Source of the DNA: an uncultured Clostridia bacterium
GTDB taxonomy: Bacteria > Bacillota > Clostridia > Christensenellales > Borkfalkiaceae
Assembly (NCBI GenBank): GCA_904501815.1
Contig: CAJGCN010000009.1
Span: forward strand, 1 to 22,035
Direction of reading: 5' to 3'
Length of the DNA: 22,035 nt
Each line of letters begins with the position of its first letter. The first letter of the stretch is position 1. A program made the position numbers and the translations under genes. The notes beneath the pieces are model-generated. The model was not told where the DNA came from and made no database searches. It worked only from the letters and a program-made list of their open reading frames with translations. Shown piece after piece: positions 7,579 to 15,563 of the stretch.

Positions 7579-7600
7579 ATCACAAAAGCGTGATAAGGAG
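7579..7600 (+). promoter_or_regulatory. Small hairpin abutting the dapA ribosome binding site
   Basis: ATCAC (7579-7583) pairs with GTGAT (7590-7594) around a six-base loop, immediately before AAGGAG (7595-7600). The gap from AAGGAG to the dapA ATG is 13 bases, longer than the usual 5-9. The hairpin is weak. Its effect on translation, if any, is a guess. Confidence 0.4.
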
Positions 7601-7613
7601 AATATACTAAATT

Positions 7614-8504
7614 ATGAAAGGATTTTTTCAAGGTAGCGCAACGGCGCTCATTACCCCTTTTAACGAAACTTCCGTCAACTACGAAGTTCTCGGGGAATTG
7701 ATTGAACACCAAATTCAAGGCGGGACGGATGCAATCGTCTTTCTCGGTACGACGGGCGAACCGTCTACTATGTCCTTTGAAGAAGAACACGTTTTAATGG
7801 ACTACGCCGTGAAAAAAGTGGCGGGCAGAGCTAAAGTTATTTTCGGTTGCGGAAGCAACAACACCGCCGACGCCGTGATGACCGCAAAAAAAGCGGAACG
7901 CTACGGAGCAGACGGACTTCTTGCCGTCACCCCCTATTATAATAAATGTACGCAAAACGGATTAGTAGAATACTATAAGGCGATTTGTCAAGCCGTTTCT
8001 ATTCCCGTAATTGCCTACAACGTACCCGGACGGACGGGCGTGGAAATTCAACCCGCTACGATGGCGAAGATTGCGGAAATTCCAAATATTGCAGGCATTA
8101 AAGATGCGGGCGGAAATATGAGCAAAACGATGGAAACTTTCCGTTTGGTGCGTGAAAAGTGCGACGTATATTCGGGCGAAGACGCGCTGAACCTGCCTAT
8201 TTTGGCTTGTGGTGGCGCGGGCGTGATTTCCGTGTTGTCTAACGTGATCCCCGCCGACGTGAAAAAGCTTTGCACGCTCGTGCACGAAGGCAAAATGCAA
8301 GAAGCAATCGCTCTGAACGATAAGCTTCTTCCCCTTGCAAACGCTTGCTTTGTGGAAGTGAATCCGATTCCCGTTAAGCAAGCTATGAACCTTTTAGGCT
8401 TTAACGCAGGCAATCCCCGCGCGCCCTTAACGAAGATTGAGCCGCAAAACGAAGAAAAACTTCGTACGGCTATGAAAAACTACGGTTTGGAGATGGGCGT
8501 ATGA
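7614..8504 (+). CDS. dapA: 4-hydroxy-tetrahydrodipicolinate synthase
   Basis: Condenses pyruvate with aspartate semialdehyde, the first committed step to diaminopimelate and lysine. The 296-residue length is typical for this TIM-barrel enzyme. Key residues are visible: the GTTGEP loop (45-50), Y109 in TPYYNK, Y135 and R140 in YNVPGRTG, and the Schiff-base lysine K163 in GIKDAGG. The chosen ATG has a strong AAGGAG 13 bases upstream and gives the standard family start (GFFQGSATALITPF). The stop overlaps the dapB start by four bases (ATGA), so the two are translationally coupled. Transcription is controlled by the upstream lysine riboswitch. In a spore former the product also feeds dipicolinic acid. 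Confidence 0.98.
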   Translation: MKGFFQGSATALITPFNETSVNYEVLGELIEHQIQGGTDAIVFLGTTGEPSTMSFEEEHVLMDYAVKKVAGRAKVIFGCGSNNTADAVMTAKKAERYGADGLLAVTPYYNKCTQNGLVEYYKAICQAVSIPVIAYNVPGRTGVEIQPATMAKIAEIPNIAGIKDAGGNMSKTMETFRLVREKCDVYSGEDALNLPILACGGAGVISVLSNVIPADVKKLCTLVHEGKMQEAIALNDKLLPLANACFVEVNPIPVKQAMNLLGFNAGNPRAPLTKIEPQNEEKLRTAMKNYGLEMGV

Positions 8505-9259
8505 CACGGATAATCGTTTGCGGTGCGTGCGGAAAAATGGGCGGAAACGTACTTTCTTTGTTGGAAGGCGACGAGAGCGCGAAAGCCGTTTGCGGAGTGG
8601 ATTTATTCCCCCGTGAAATAGGAATACCCGTTTATAAAAGTTTTGCCGATATTCAAGAAGAAGCAGACGTGATTATCGATTTTTCTTCTTCTCAAAATTT
8701 AGCGGAACGCTTGGAATATGCAAAAAATAAAGGACTTGGGATAGTATTAGCTTCGACAGGATTTTCCCCTGCCGACTTGGCGTTGATTGATGAATACGCA
8801 AAAACAACCGCGATTTTTAAAACGGCAAACCTTTCGTTAGGCGTAAACCTTATGCAAGCACTGTGCAAAGCGGCTGCGGAAATTTTAGGCGATTCGTTCG
8901 ACGTAGAAATTATCGAAAAGCACCATAATTTAAAAAAGGACTCCCCTTCCGGAACGGCGCTGATGCTTGCAGATACGGTAAACGAAGCATTCGACGGCAA
9001 GAAGAAATTCGTGAACGGCAGAGAAGGAATCGTAGGTGCGCGTGAAAAAACGGAAATCGGTATTCACGCCGTACGCGGTGGCACGATCGTCGGTGAACAC
9101 GAAGTGATGTTTGCAGGCGAAGACGAAATTATCACCATTTCGCACAGCGCGCGTTCTAAGCGTGTGTTTGCAGCGGGCGCAATCCGCGCAGCGAAGTATT
9201 TGCACGGAAAGCCTGCGGGCGTGTACGCAATGAAAGAACTTTTAGCGGAAGAAAATTGA
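8501..9259 (+). CDS. dapB: 4-hydroxy-tetrahydrodipicolinate reductase
   Basis: Reduces the DapA product to tetrahydrodipicolinate with NAD(P)H. The 252-residue protein shows the dinucleotide loop GACGKMG (8-14), the catalytic stretch EKHHNLKKDSPSGTA with H141 and K145 by alignment to the E. coli pair, and the C-terminal blocks GIHAVRGGTIVGEHEV and ISHSARSKRVFAAGAI. It overlaps dapA by four bases and ends the lysine operon, followed by a strong terminator about 20 bases later. The later diaminopimelate genes are not in this window. Confidence 0.98.
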   Translation: MTRIIVCGACGKMGGNVLSLLEGDESAKAVCGVDLFPREIGIPVYKSFADIQEEADVIIDFSSSQNLAERLEYAKNKGLGIVLASTGFSPADLALIDEYAKTTAIFKTANLSLGVNLMQALCKAAAEILGDSFDVEIIEKHHNLKKDSPSGTALMLADTVNEAFDGKKKFVNGREGIVGAREKTEIGIHAVRGGTIVGEHEVMFAGEDEIITISHSARSKRVFAAGAIRAAKYLHGKPAGVYAMKELLAEEN

Positions 9260-9279
9260 CCGTTTATCTTAAAAAACGC

Positions 9280-9315
9280 AACCCCCGATACATAAAATCG
9301 GGGGTTATCTTTTTA
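9280..9315. terminator. Bidirectional terminator between dapB and gltX
   Basis: A perfect 10-bp stem pairs AACCCCCGAT (9280-9289) with ATCGGGGGTT (9297-9306) around a seven-base loop. It is flanked by ATCTTTTTATC on the right and by an A-rich tract (9269-9276) on the left, which is a T tract in the other direction. It therefore serves both the plus-strand dapB and the minus-strand gltX, which converge here. Confidence 0.9.
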
Positions 9316-9325
9316 TCAAATTTTA

Positions 9326-10966
9326 TCAAAGGGCGAGAATGGCTTTTTCTAATCTTGCGAGCGTTCTTGCTTCGCCGAGAATTTGCATAATCGTCCAAAG
9401 GTCGGGCGTGTTCGCAAGCCCCGTTGTGGCAATTCTAAGCATTTCCGCCGCATCGGAAACGTTGCCGGGATAGTTTTCGGGATTCGCTTTATAGGCTTTC
9501 ATATCCGTTGCAAACCCGCTTTCGGTGGCAACTACTTTTAACTTTTCAAACCAAGCTGAACAATCGTCTGCATAAGAATAAGCGTTCTTGAAATCGGAAA
9601 GGATTTTTTTGACGATTGCCCCGTCGAAACGGTATTCGTAAGACGGCGCAAAGGTTTCGTCGAAGAAATACGAAATAAATTCCACCGCTTGCTTTGCGCA
9701 AATAAAATCCTTTCTGCGTTTTTTCCCGCCGATTCCCATACAAAGCGTAAGCACTTTGCAAAGGTAGTCCTTATCGTCGAAATATCTCTTTTGTTCGTCC
9801 GTTCCGAAATTTTCTGCCCATTCTTTTAAGAAGTCGTACATTTCTTCCGCAGACAAATTAGATAAAACGGTTTTGGAAATGTCGTTGAGCTTTAATATAT
9901 CGAACAGCGCGCCACTCTTGCCCATTTTATTGATAGAATATTTAAACTCGTCGATAGGTTTATCGGGGAATTTCAAGAGCCATTCTTCGAAATTCGAATT
10001 TAAAAGGGTCATCATATACGTTTTCACCGCTTGCTTATGATACCCTTCTTCACGATAAAAGGTGAGCGAAGCTTCAGGATCTTTACGCTTAGAAAGTTTT
10101 CTGCGCGTTTCTCCGTCGATTTTTTGAATGGAACAATTATGAGCGTATTTGGGAAGTCTAAACCCGAGCACGTTGAAAAGCTCGATATGAATCGGCAACG
10201 ACGAAAGCCATTCTTCCCCGCGCAAAACCAGCGTAGTACGCATAAAATGATCGTCGATTGCGTGCGCGAAATGATAGGTGGGAATACCGTCGGATTTTAA
10301 AATTACCACGTCTTGGTTGTTTTCCGTGACGGTGATATCCCCTTTAATTTCGTCGTGGAAAGTAGATTTTTTCTCTACGTCCCCTTGCGATTTTAAACGG
10401 ATAACGTAAGGCTTGCCCGCTTTTAAATTTTCATAAATTTCTTCTTCCGTCAAAGTACGGCATTTTGCAAACTCGCCGTAATAACCAGGTAAAAGCTTGT
10501 TTTCCGTTTGGTATTCTCGCGTTTTTTCCAAGTCTTCTTCCGTACAAAAACAAGGATACGCTAAGCCTTTTTTGATGAGTTCTTTTGCGTACGCGTGATA
10601 AATTTCCGCACGTTGGCGTTGATAATACGGACCGTATTCCCCGCAAAGATCTGCTCCTTCGTCAAACTCTACCCCGAAATATTTCAAAGACGAATGAATG
10701 ACTTCGACTGCCCCTTCCACTTTTCTCTTTTCGTCGGTATCTTCGATACGCAAAAAGAATACCCCGCCGCTTTGGTGCGCAATACGTTCGTTCGCAAGCG
10801 CAACGTATAAATTTCCCAAGTGCATAAATCCCGTCGGGCTGGGGGCTAAACGGGTCACCTGCGCGCCTTTTTCCAAATTGCGCAAGGGATAGCGCTGTTC
10901 GTAATAGTCAAGCGGTTTCACGTCTTTATCGGTGATGAGTGCGTCCGCTAATTTGTTTAAATCCAT
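9326..10966 (-). CDS. gltX: Glutamyl-tRNA synthetase with N-terminal extension
   Basis: Charges tRNA-Glu with glutamate. The class I signatures are present: RLAPSPTGFMHLGNLYVAL with the HIGH-type motif HLGN at 49-52, and KLSKR at 290-294. FLRIEDTDEKR (71-81) and LRGEEWLSSLPIH (248-260) are also characteristic. A CFC pair (C139, C141) and C169 resemble the zinc-site region of bacterial GluRS, though the spacing is not exactly the E. coli pattern. At 546 residues it is longer than the usual 460-500, partly because about 37 residues precede the first Rossmann strand. The ATG has AAGGAAG upstream. The gene has its own promoter and converges on dapB. Glutamine-specific identity is unlikely from these motifs but cannot be fully excluded. 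Confidence 0.95.
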   Translation of the reverse strand: MDLNKLADALITDKDVKPLDYYEQRYPLRNLEKGAQVTRLAPSPTGFMHLGNLYVALANERIAHQSGGVFFLRIEDTDEKRKVEGAVEVIHSSLKYFGVEFDEGADLCGEYGPYYQRQRAEIYHAYAKELIKKGLAYPCFCTEEDLEKTREYQTENKLLPGYYGEFAKCRTLTEEEIYENLKAGKPYVIRLKSQGDVEKKSTFHDEIKGDITVTENNQDVVILKSDGIPTYHFAHAIDDHFMRTTLVLRGEEWLSSLPIHIELFNVLGFRLPKYAHNCSIQKIDGETRRKLSKRKDPEASLTFYREEGYHKQAVKTYMMTLLNSNFEEWLLKFPDKPIDEFKYSINKMGKSGALFDILKLNDISKTVLSNLSAEEMYDFLKEWAENFGTDEQKRYFDDKDYLCKVLTLCMGIGGKKRRKDFICAKQAVEFISYFFDETFAPSYEYRFDGAIVKKILSDFKNAYSYADDCSAWFEKLKVVATESGFATDMKAYKANPENYPGNVSDAAEMLRIATTGLANTPDLWTIMQILGEARTLARLEKAILAL

Positions 10967-10990
10967 AAATAGTTCTTCCTTTTTTGTTTT

Positions 10991-11019
10991 ATTTTAGCAC
11001 TCGCGTGCGTTTAAGTCAA
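10991..11019 (-). promoter_or_regulatory. Promoter of gltX
   Basis: Minus strand: TTGACT (plus 11014-11019), a 17-base spacer, then TAAAAT (plus 10991-10996), with TG one base before the -10 (TGCTAAAAT, extended -10). It lies in the 64-base gap after the ketopantoate-reductase-like gene. No hairpin with a T tract is seen in that gap, so readthrough from the upstream operon is also possible. Confidence 0.85.
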
Positions 11020-11030
11020 TAATTTACCCG

Positions 11031-12080
11031 TCATTCTATAAAAAAATCTAAATTTTCATAGGAAATTTCATATAAGCCGTTTTCAATCCCGTGCACGATT
11101 TCCACCACCCGTTTGTTAAAAGGAGTGGGTACGCCGACCCGTTTGCCAAGCTCTACGACTTTTCCGTTGATAAAATCAATTTCGCATTTTCTTCCGTTTT
11201 CTACGTCTTTCAACATTCCCGATTTCAAAAGCGCGTGTTTTTTCATTGCTATCGGTAAAACGAATTTCGCCTTGATATTTTGAAAAACACCGCCACCCCC
11301 GAAAAGCGTTTGCAAATCGTGCCCTTGCATAGGCTCTACTGCAATATTTAAAGCGTTTGCCACCGCAAGACATTCCCGAATAATGGCAAGGGCAATCTTT
11401 TTAGATTTTTTGCGCTTGGCTATCTTCCCGAAAGTACAGCCCGTACAAACGGACAATCCCGAAAATGCGGCGTTGATAGAAAGCTTACTCCATCTTGCGC
11501 CCGCTAAATTTTTCGTCGGTTTTAAAAATTCTTCATTCTTGCAAACAGCAGAAATCTTACCGAGTATTTCTTCAAATAAGGGAAGTTTATCGTTTGCGTT
11601 TTGATACCCGCCTACTTGCATAGACATAGAAGAAAGCTTTGACGTGAGCTCCACCTTTCCTTCCCCAAGCATATTCGCCCCGAACGAAACCGCCGCGCCG
11701 TACACTCGCTCTTTGCCCAAAATTTCGCAAAGGCTTTCTTCGGGCAAGCCGTTTTGCGTGGTACAAACTACGCCGTCCGACGTTAATTTTTCTTTTAAAA
11801 ACTCTGCGAGCTTTTTATTTTCCCGTTGTTTAGTCATTAGAAAAATCAAATCGTAGCGCGCCGTCATCTCTTCGGACAACAACGCGTGAACGGGAATGAT
11901 TTTCTTTTCTCTGTCGGCTATACAATCGACGATTGCGCCTTGTTTTTGCATGGCTTGCACGTGCGCAAGGTTGCGGGAAATTAAATCACATTCTACGCCT
12001 GCTTCCGTTAAAAACGCGCCGAGAACCGTGCCCATTGCGCCTGCGCCGTAGACAGCGATTTTTACTCGGTCAGCTCGCAT
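11031..12080 (-). CDS. 2-dehydropantoate (ketopantoate) reductase family protein
   Basis: Family members reduce 2-dehydropantoate to pantoate with NADPH for coenzyme A synthesis. The 349-residue protein has the dinucleotide loop GAGAMG (12-17), TQNG at 108-111, a K199/N203 pair in ARWSKLSINAA that aligns with the catalytic Lys and its Asn, and SGMLKDVENGRKCEIDF (287-303) with the Ser and Glu of the active site. It is longer than E. coli PanE (about 303), with an additional segment near 145-190. The ATG lies 19 bases inside the kinase gene and has a strong GGAGGGAG site. No other pantothenate gene is in the window, so the PanE role is likely but not proven; related reductases act on other 2-keto acids. 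Confidence 0.85.
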   Translation of the reverse strand: MRADRVKIAVYGAGAMGTVLGAFLTEAGVECDLISRNLAHVQAMQKQGAIVDCIADREKKIIPVHALLSEEMTARYDLIFLMTKQRENKKLAEFLKEKLTSDGVVCTTQNGLPEESLCEILGKERVYGAAVSFGANMLGEGKVELTSKLSSMSMQVGGYQNANDKLPLFEEILGKISAVCKNEEFLKPTKNLAGARWSKLSINAAFSGLSVCTGCTFGKIAKRKKSKKIALAIIRECLAVANALNIAVEPMQGHDLQTLFGGGGVFQNIKAKFVLPIAMKKHALLKSGMLKDVENGRKCEIDFINGKVVELGKRVGVPTPFNKRVVEIVHGIENGLYEISYENLDFFIE

Positions 12081-12571
12081 TCAATCTCCCTCCGAATTTT
12101 TTCTGCGTTCTCTTCAATGGAATTTCCGTCGAGCTCTACGGTATAATCCGCCAAAGCTTCGTAAAGCGGAACGCGTTCGTCAAATAAATCACGAAAGGTA
12201 AAACCTTGTTTGAGCACTACGCCACGCGTTTTCAAATCTCCAAGCCGACGGCAAATTTCTTCGTAGGAAAGCTTTAAATAAACCACGATTCCGTTTTCTT
12301 TCATTTTATTGATAGCATCCGCACGGTAGACTGCGCTGCCGCCCGTTGAAATAACGCAACGGCTTGCGCAAATCGCACTATTCACCTTTGCTTCCACGTT
12401 TAAAAAGCCTTCGTTCCCAAGCTCTTCTATCAATTCGCAAAGCCGTTTTCCTTCCCGCGCAACGATTACGCTGTCGCTATCGATAAAGCCGTAGCCGATT
12501 TTTTTGGAAAGCACTACGCCGAGCGTACTTTTACCCGCGCCAGGCATTCCCATTAAGATAATGTTTTTCAT
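12062..12571 (-). CDS. Shikimate kinase-like P-loop kinase
   Basis: A 169-residue kinase of the AroK family, which phosphorylates shikimate in the aromatic pathway. It has Walker A GMPGAGKST (8-16), the Asp pair in FIDSDSVI (D31, D33), a glycine-rich STGGS (76-79 region), a LID-type arginine in KTRGVVL (R116) and ERVPLYEALADYTVEL with R133. Two usual substrate contacts differ: the FRxxE segment reads FLNVE (56-60), without the arginine that holds the shikimate carboxylate, and the GGG motif reads GGS. It may belong to a divergent AroK subgroup with the same or another substrate. It overlaps hemW by four bases and the PanE-like gene by 19. I therefore withhold the symbol aroK. Confidence 0.85.
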   Translation of the reverse strand: MKNIILMGMPGAGKSTLGVVLSKKIGYGFIDSDSVIVAREGKRLCELIEELGNEGFLNVEAKVNSAICASRCVISTGGSAVYRADAINKMKENGIVVYLKLSYEEICRRLGDLKTRGVVLKQGFTFRDLFDERVPLYEALADYTVELDGNSIEENAEKIRREIECELTE

Positions 12572-13725
12572 TGTACGCTCTCCGTCGGCTTATCCTTGCT
12601 TTCTTCAACGGGAAGCTCGTCCATAAACGGCATTAAGATACTGTTTTGAACGTATAAAAATTCATCTTTAATTCGAATTCTATCGCCGTCGAGTTCAAGA
12701 TATTTTACGCTTTCCCGCAAAGCTTTAGGGAAGTCTTCCGCTATTTCGTTGCCGAAAATTTTCTTATATTCTTTAAGCGAAACGCCGTATTTCGTTCTAA
12801 GCCCTAACATAATAAATTCAAATTTTGATTCCGCATCACTGACCTTTTCGCAGGTGATTGCGGGATAAAAACCCGAAATTACGCATTTCATATATTCGTC
12901 AAGCTGAAAGGTATTCGTAAACCGACTTCCCTGCATAAACGAGCTTGCCGATACGCCAAACCCGATATATTCCCCGCGTTTCCAGTAGTTTAAATTATGT
13001 TTGCTTTCGTAGCCCGGAATGGCGAAGTTGGAAATCTCGTAGCGTTCGTATCCCTTTTCTTTTAACAGCTTACAACCGTAGTCGTACATTTCCGCGACTT
13101 CGTCGGTATCGGGCAATTCGCCGTTTAAGTAATCGGTGTAAATAGGCGTGCCGTCTTCGACCGTTAAAGCGTACATAGAAATATGTTTCGACCCGCAAGC
13201 GTGCGCAAGCTCAATCGTTTTTTTGATATCTTCTTTCGTTTGGTTTTTTAAGCCGAGCATAACGTCGGTGCTGAAATTTTGTCCGCTTAAAAGTTTCGTG
13301 GCGTACACGTAGTCCCGCGCGTTATGAATACGGCCCAAATCTTCAAGTTGTTCGTCGATTGCCGTTTGCAAACCGATGGAAAAACGGTTAATTCCCGCTT
13401 CGAGATAGGTTTTCACCTTGCTTTCGCCTATCGTACCGGGATTAAGCTCCAACGTTATTTCCGCGTTTTCGGCAAGTTTAAAACATTTTTTGATTTGGTT
13501 CATTGCGCCGAGAATGAGTTTCGGGGGAATATACGAAGGCGTACCGCCCCCGAAATATACCGTATCGAACGTACGGTCTTTGAGTTCTTCCCCGCGCATT
13601 TTCAATTCTTTATATAAGCAAGCCATATACGCTTCCGCATACTCTACCTTGTCGGGGAAAGACACGAAATCGCAATACGAGCATTTATGTCTGCAAAATG
13701 GGATATGAATATAGATACCCGCCAT
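12568..13725 (-). CDS. hemW: Radical SAM heme chaperone HemW
   Basis: HemW is a radical SAM protein that binds heme and is thought to deliver it to membrane enzymes; it is often misnamed oxygen-independent coproporphyrinogen oxidase. The 385-residue protein opens with YIHIPFCRHKCSYCDF, whose C11, C15 and C18 bind the iron-sulfur cluster. The residue two places after the third Cys is Phe, as in HemW, where true HemN has another Cys. YFGGGTPSYIP (58-67) and the C-terminal HemN-type domain with KHNLNYWKRGEYIGFGVSAS are present. A clear AAGGAG precedes the ATG. It follows lepA by 11 bases, a neighbour pair common in Firmicutes. Confidence 0.95.
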   Translation of the reverse strand: MAGIYIHIPFCRHKCSYCDFVSFPDKVEYAEAYMACLYKELKMRGEELKDRTFDTVYFGGGTPSYIPPKLILGAMNQIKKCFKLAENAEITLELNPGTIGESKVKTYLEAGINRFSIGLQTAIDEQLEDLGRIHNARDYVYATKLLSGQNFSTDVMLGLKNQTKEDIKKTIELAHACGSKHISMYALTVEDGTPIYTDYLNGELPDTDEVAEMYDYGCKLLKEKGYERYEISNFAIPGYESKHNLNYWKRGEYIGFGVSASSFMQGSRFTNTFQLDEYMKCVISGFYPAITCEKVSDAESKFEFIMLGLRTKYGVSLKEYKKIFGNEIAEDFPKALRESVKYLELDGDRIRIKDEFLYVQNSILMPFMDELPVEESKDKPTESVQ

Positions 13726-13736
13726 ACGTTTACTCC

Positions 13737-15545
13737 TTAATCCTTATTCGTCTTTAAAATTTCCATAAATACTTCGGAAGGAACTTCTACGCTACCCACT
13801 TGGCGCATACGCTTTTTGCCTTCCTTTTGCTTTTCAAGCAGTTTTCTCTTACGCGTAATGTCCCCGCCGTAGCATTTGGCAAGTACGTCTTTTCTCACCG
13901 CTTTTACCGTTTCGCGGGCGATAATTTTTCCGCCCACCGCCGCCTGAACGGGAATTTCAAAGAGCTGACGGGGTATGGCTTCTTTTAAGTTTTCACAAAG
14001 CGTTCTCCCCCGTTCGTAGGCTCTGTCTTCAAACACGATCGTAGAGAGCGCGTCGCAAATATCCCCGTTTAATAAAATATCTAACCGTACGAGCTTGGAG
14101 CGTTGATAGCCTGCTAATTCATAGTCAAAGCTTGCATACCCTTTCGTTCTCGATTTTAAGCTATCGAAAAAGTCGTAGACGATTTCGTTTAACGGCAAAG
14201 TGTATTCAAGCTTTACTCGCCGTTCGTCGAGATAGGTCATATTTTTAAACACACCCCTTTTCTCCTTGCAAAGATCCATAATCGGACCCATATAATCAGG
14301 GGGCGTAAAAATATCCGCTTTTACGATAGGTTCTTCCATATATTCGATATCCGACGGCTCGGGCAAATGGGAAGGATTGTCCACAAAAAATTCGTCGCCG
14401 TTGGTTTTATGAACGAGATAACTAACCGAAGGCGCGGTCGTAATAATATCTAAATTAAACTCCCGTTCAATGCGTTCTTGGATAATTTCCATGTGCAGTA
14501 GTCCCAAAAAACCGCAACGGAATCCAAAACCGAGCGCCACAGAATTATCGGGTTCGAAAATAAGAGCGGCGTCGTTGAGTTGTAATTTTAAAATAGCTTC
14601 TTTTAAATCGTTGAATTTACTGCCGTCAAGCGGGTAAATTCCGCAAAATACGACGGGCTGTACTTTTTTATAACCGGGCAACGGCGCAGGCGCAGGACGG
14701 GTTGCGGAGGTCACGGTATCCCCTACCGCTACGTCTTGAATAGATTTGATAGATGCGGCGATATAGCCGACTTCCCCAGCCAAAAGCTGTTCTTTGGGGA
14801 AAAGTCCGGGCGCGAACGCGCCGACTTCGGTGACGTCGTACACCACGTCGGATAAAAAGGTTTTGATTTTATCCCCTACTTTCACCGTTCCGTCCATTAA
14901 ACGGACGAATAAAATAACCCCTTTATAGTTATCGTAGTAGCTATCGAAAATCAACGCTTTTAAGGGCTTTTCCGTATCGCCGTCGGGGGCGGGGAAATAT
15001 TGCGTGATCGCTTCAAGTAAGTCGCCTATATTCGTACCTTCTTTCGCGGAAACGCAAGGCACGCCGTCGGCATCTAACCCGATTACGTCTTCGATTTCCT
15101 TTTTCACTTCGTCAATCCTTGCGCTCGGCAAGTCGATTTTATTGATAACGGGCAAAATTTCCAAGTTGTTCTCAATCGCCAAATACACGTTCGCAAGCGT
15201 TTGCGCTTCCACGCCTTGCGTGGCGTCTACCACCAAAATCGCCCCTTCACAAGCCGCCAAAGAACGGCTGACTTCGTAGGTGAAGTCCACGTGTCCCGGC
15301 GTGTCGATTAAATTAAACTCGTATTCTTGTCCGTCCTTTGCCGTGTAATACATACGCACGGGCGTAAGCTTAATCGTGATACCGCGCTCACGCTCGATAT
15401 CCATACTGTCAAGGAGCTGTTCTTCCATATCACGCTGAGAAACTTGACCCGTGCGTTCCATTAAGCGGTCGGCAAGGGTACTCTTTCCGTGATCGATATG
15501 GGCGATAATACAAAAGTTTCTTAAAAGTTTATTAGGTTTTGCCAT
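13737..15545 (-). CDS. lepA: Elongation factor 4 (LepA), ribosomal back-translocase GTPase
   Basis: A translational GTPase that binds ribosomes and aids initiation and ribosome function under stress. The 602-residue length is standard. Visible GTPase motifs are G1 AHIDHGKST (15-23), G2 RGITIK (54-59), G3 DTPGHVDF (81-88) and a NKIDLPSA block near 135. The LepA-specific C-terminal domain ends with LAKCYGGDITRKRKLLEKQK and KKRMRQVGSVEVPSEVF. A modest AAGGA lies before the ATG. It sits 18 bases after the LysR gene and 11 bases before hemW. Confidence 0.98.
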   Translation of the reverse strand: MAKPNKLLRNFCIIAHIDHGKSTLADRLMERTGQVSQRDMEEQLLDSMDIERERGITIKLTPVRMYYTAKDGQEYEFNLIDTPGHVDFTYEVSRSLAACEGAILVVDATQGVEAQTLANVYLAIENNLEILPVINKIDLPSARIDEVKKEIEDVIGLDADGVPCVSAKEGTNIGDLLEAITQYFPAPDGDTEKPLKALIFDSYYDNYKGVILFVRLMDGTVKVGDKIKTFLSDVVYDVTEVGAFAPGLFPKEQLLAGEVGYIAASIKSIQDVAVGDTVTSATRPAPAPLPGYKKVQPVVFCGIYPLDGSKFNDLKEAILKLQLNDAALIFEPDNSVALGFGFRCGFLGLLHMEIIQERIEREFNLDIITTAPSVSYLVHKTNGDEFFVDNPSHLPEPSDIEYMEEPIVKADIFTPPDYMGPIMDLCKEKRGVFKNMTYLDERRVKLEYTLPLNEIVYDFFDSLKSRTKGYASFDYELAGYQRSKLVRLDILLNGDICDALSTIVFEDRAYERGRTLCENLKEAIPRQLFEIPVQAAVGGKIIARETVKAVRKDVLAKCYGGDITRKRKLLEKQKEGKKRMRQVGSVEVPSEVFMEILKTNKD

Positions 15546-15563
15546 AAATAAAATTTCCTTAGA

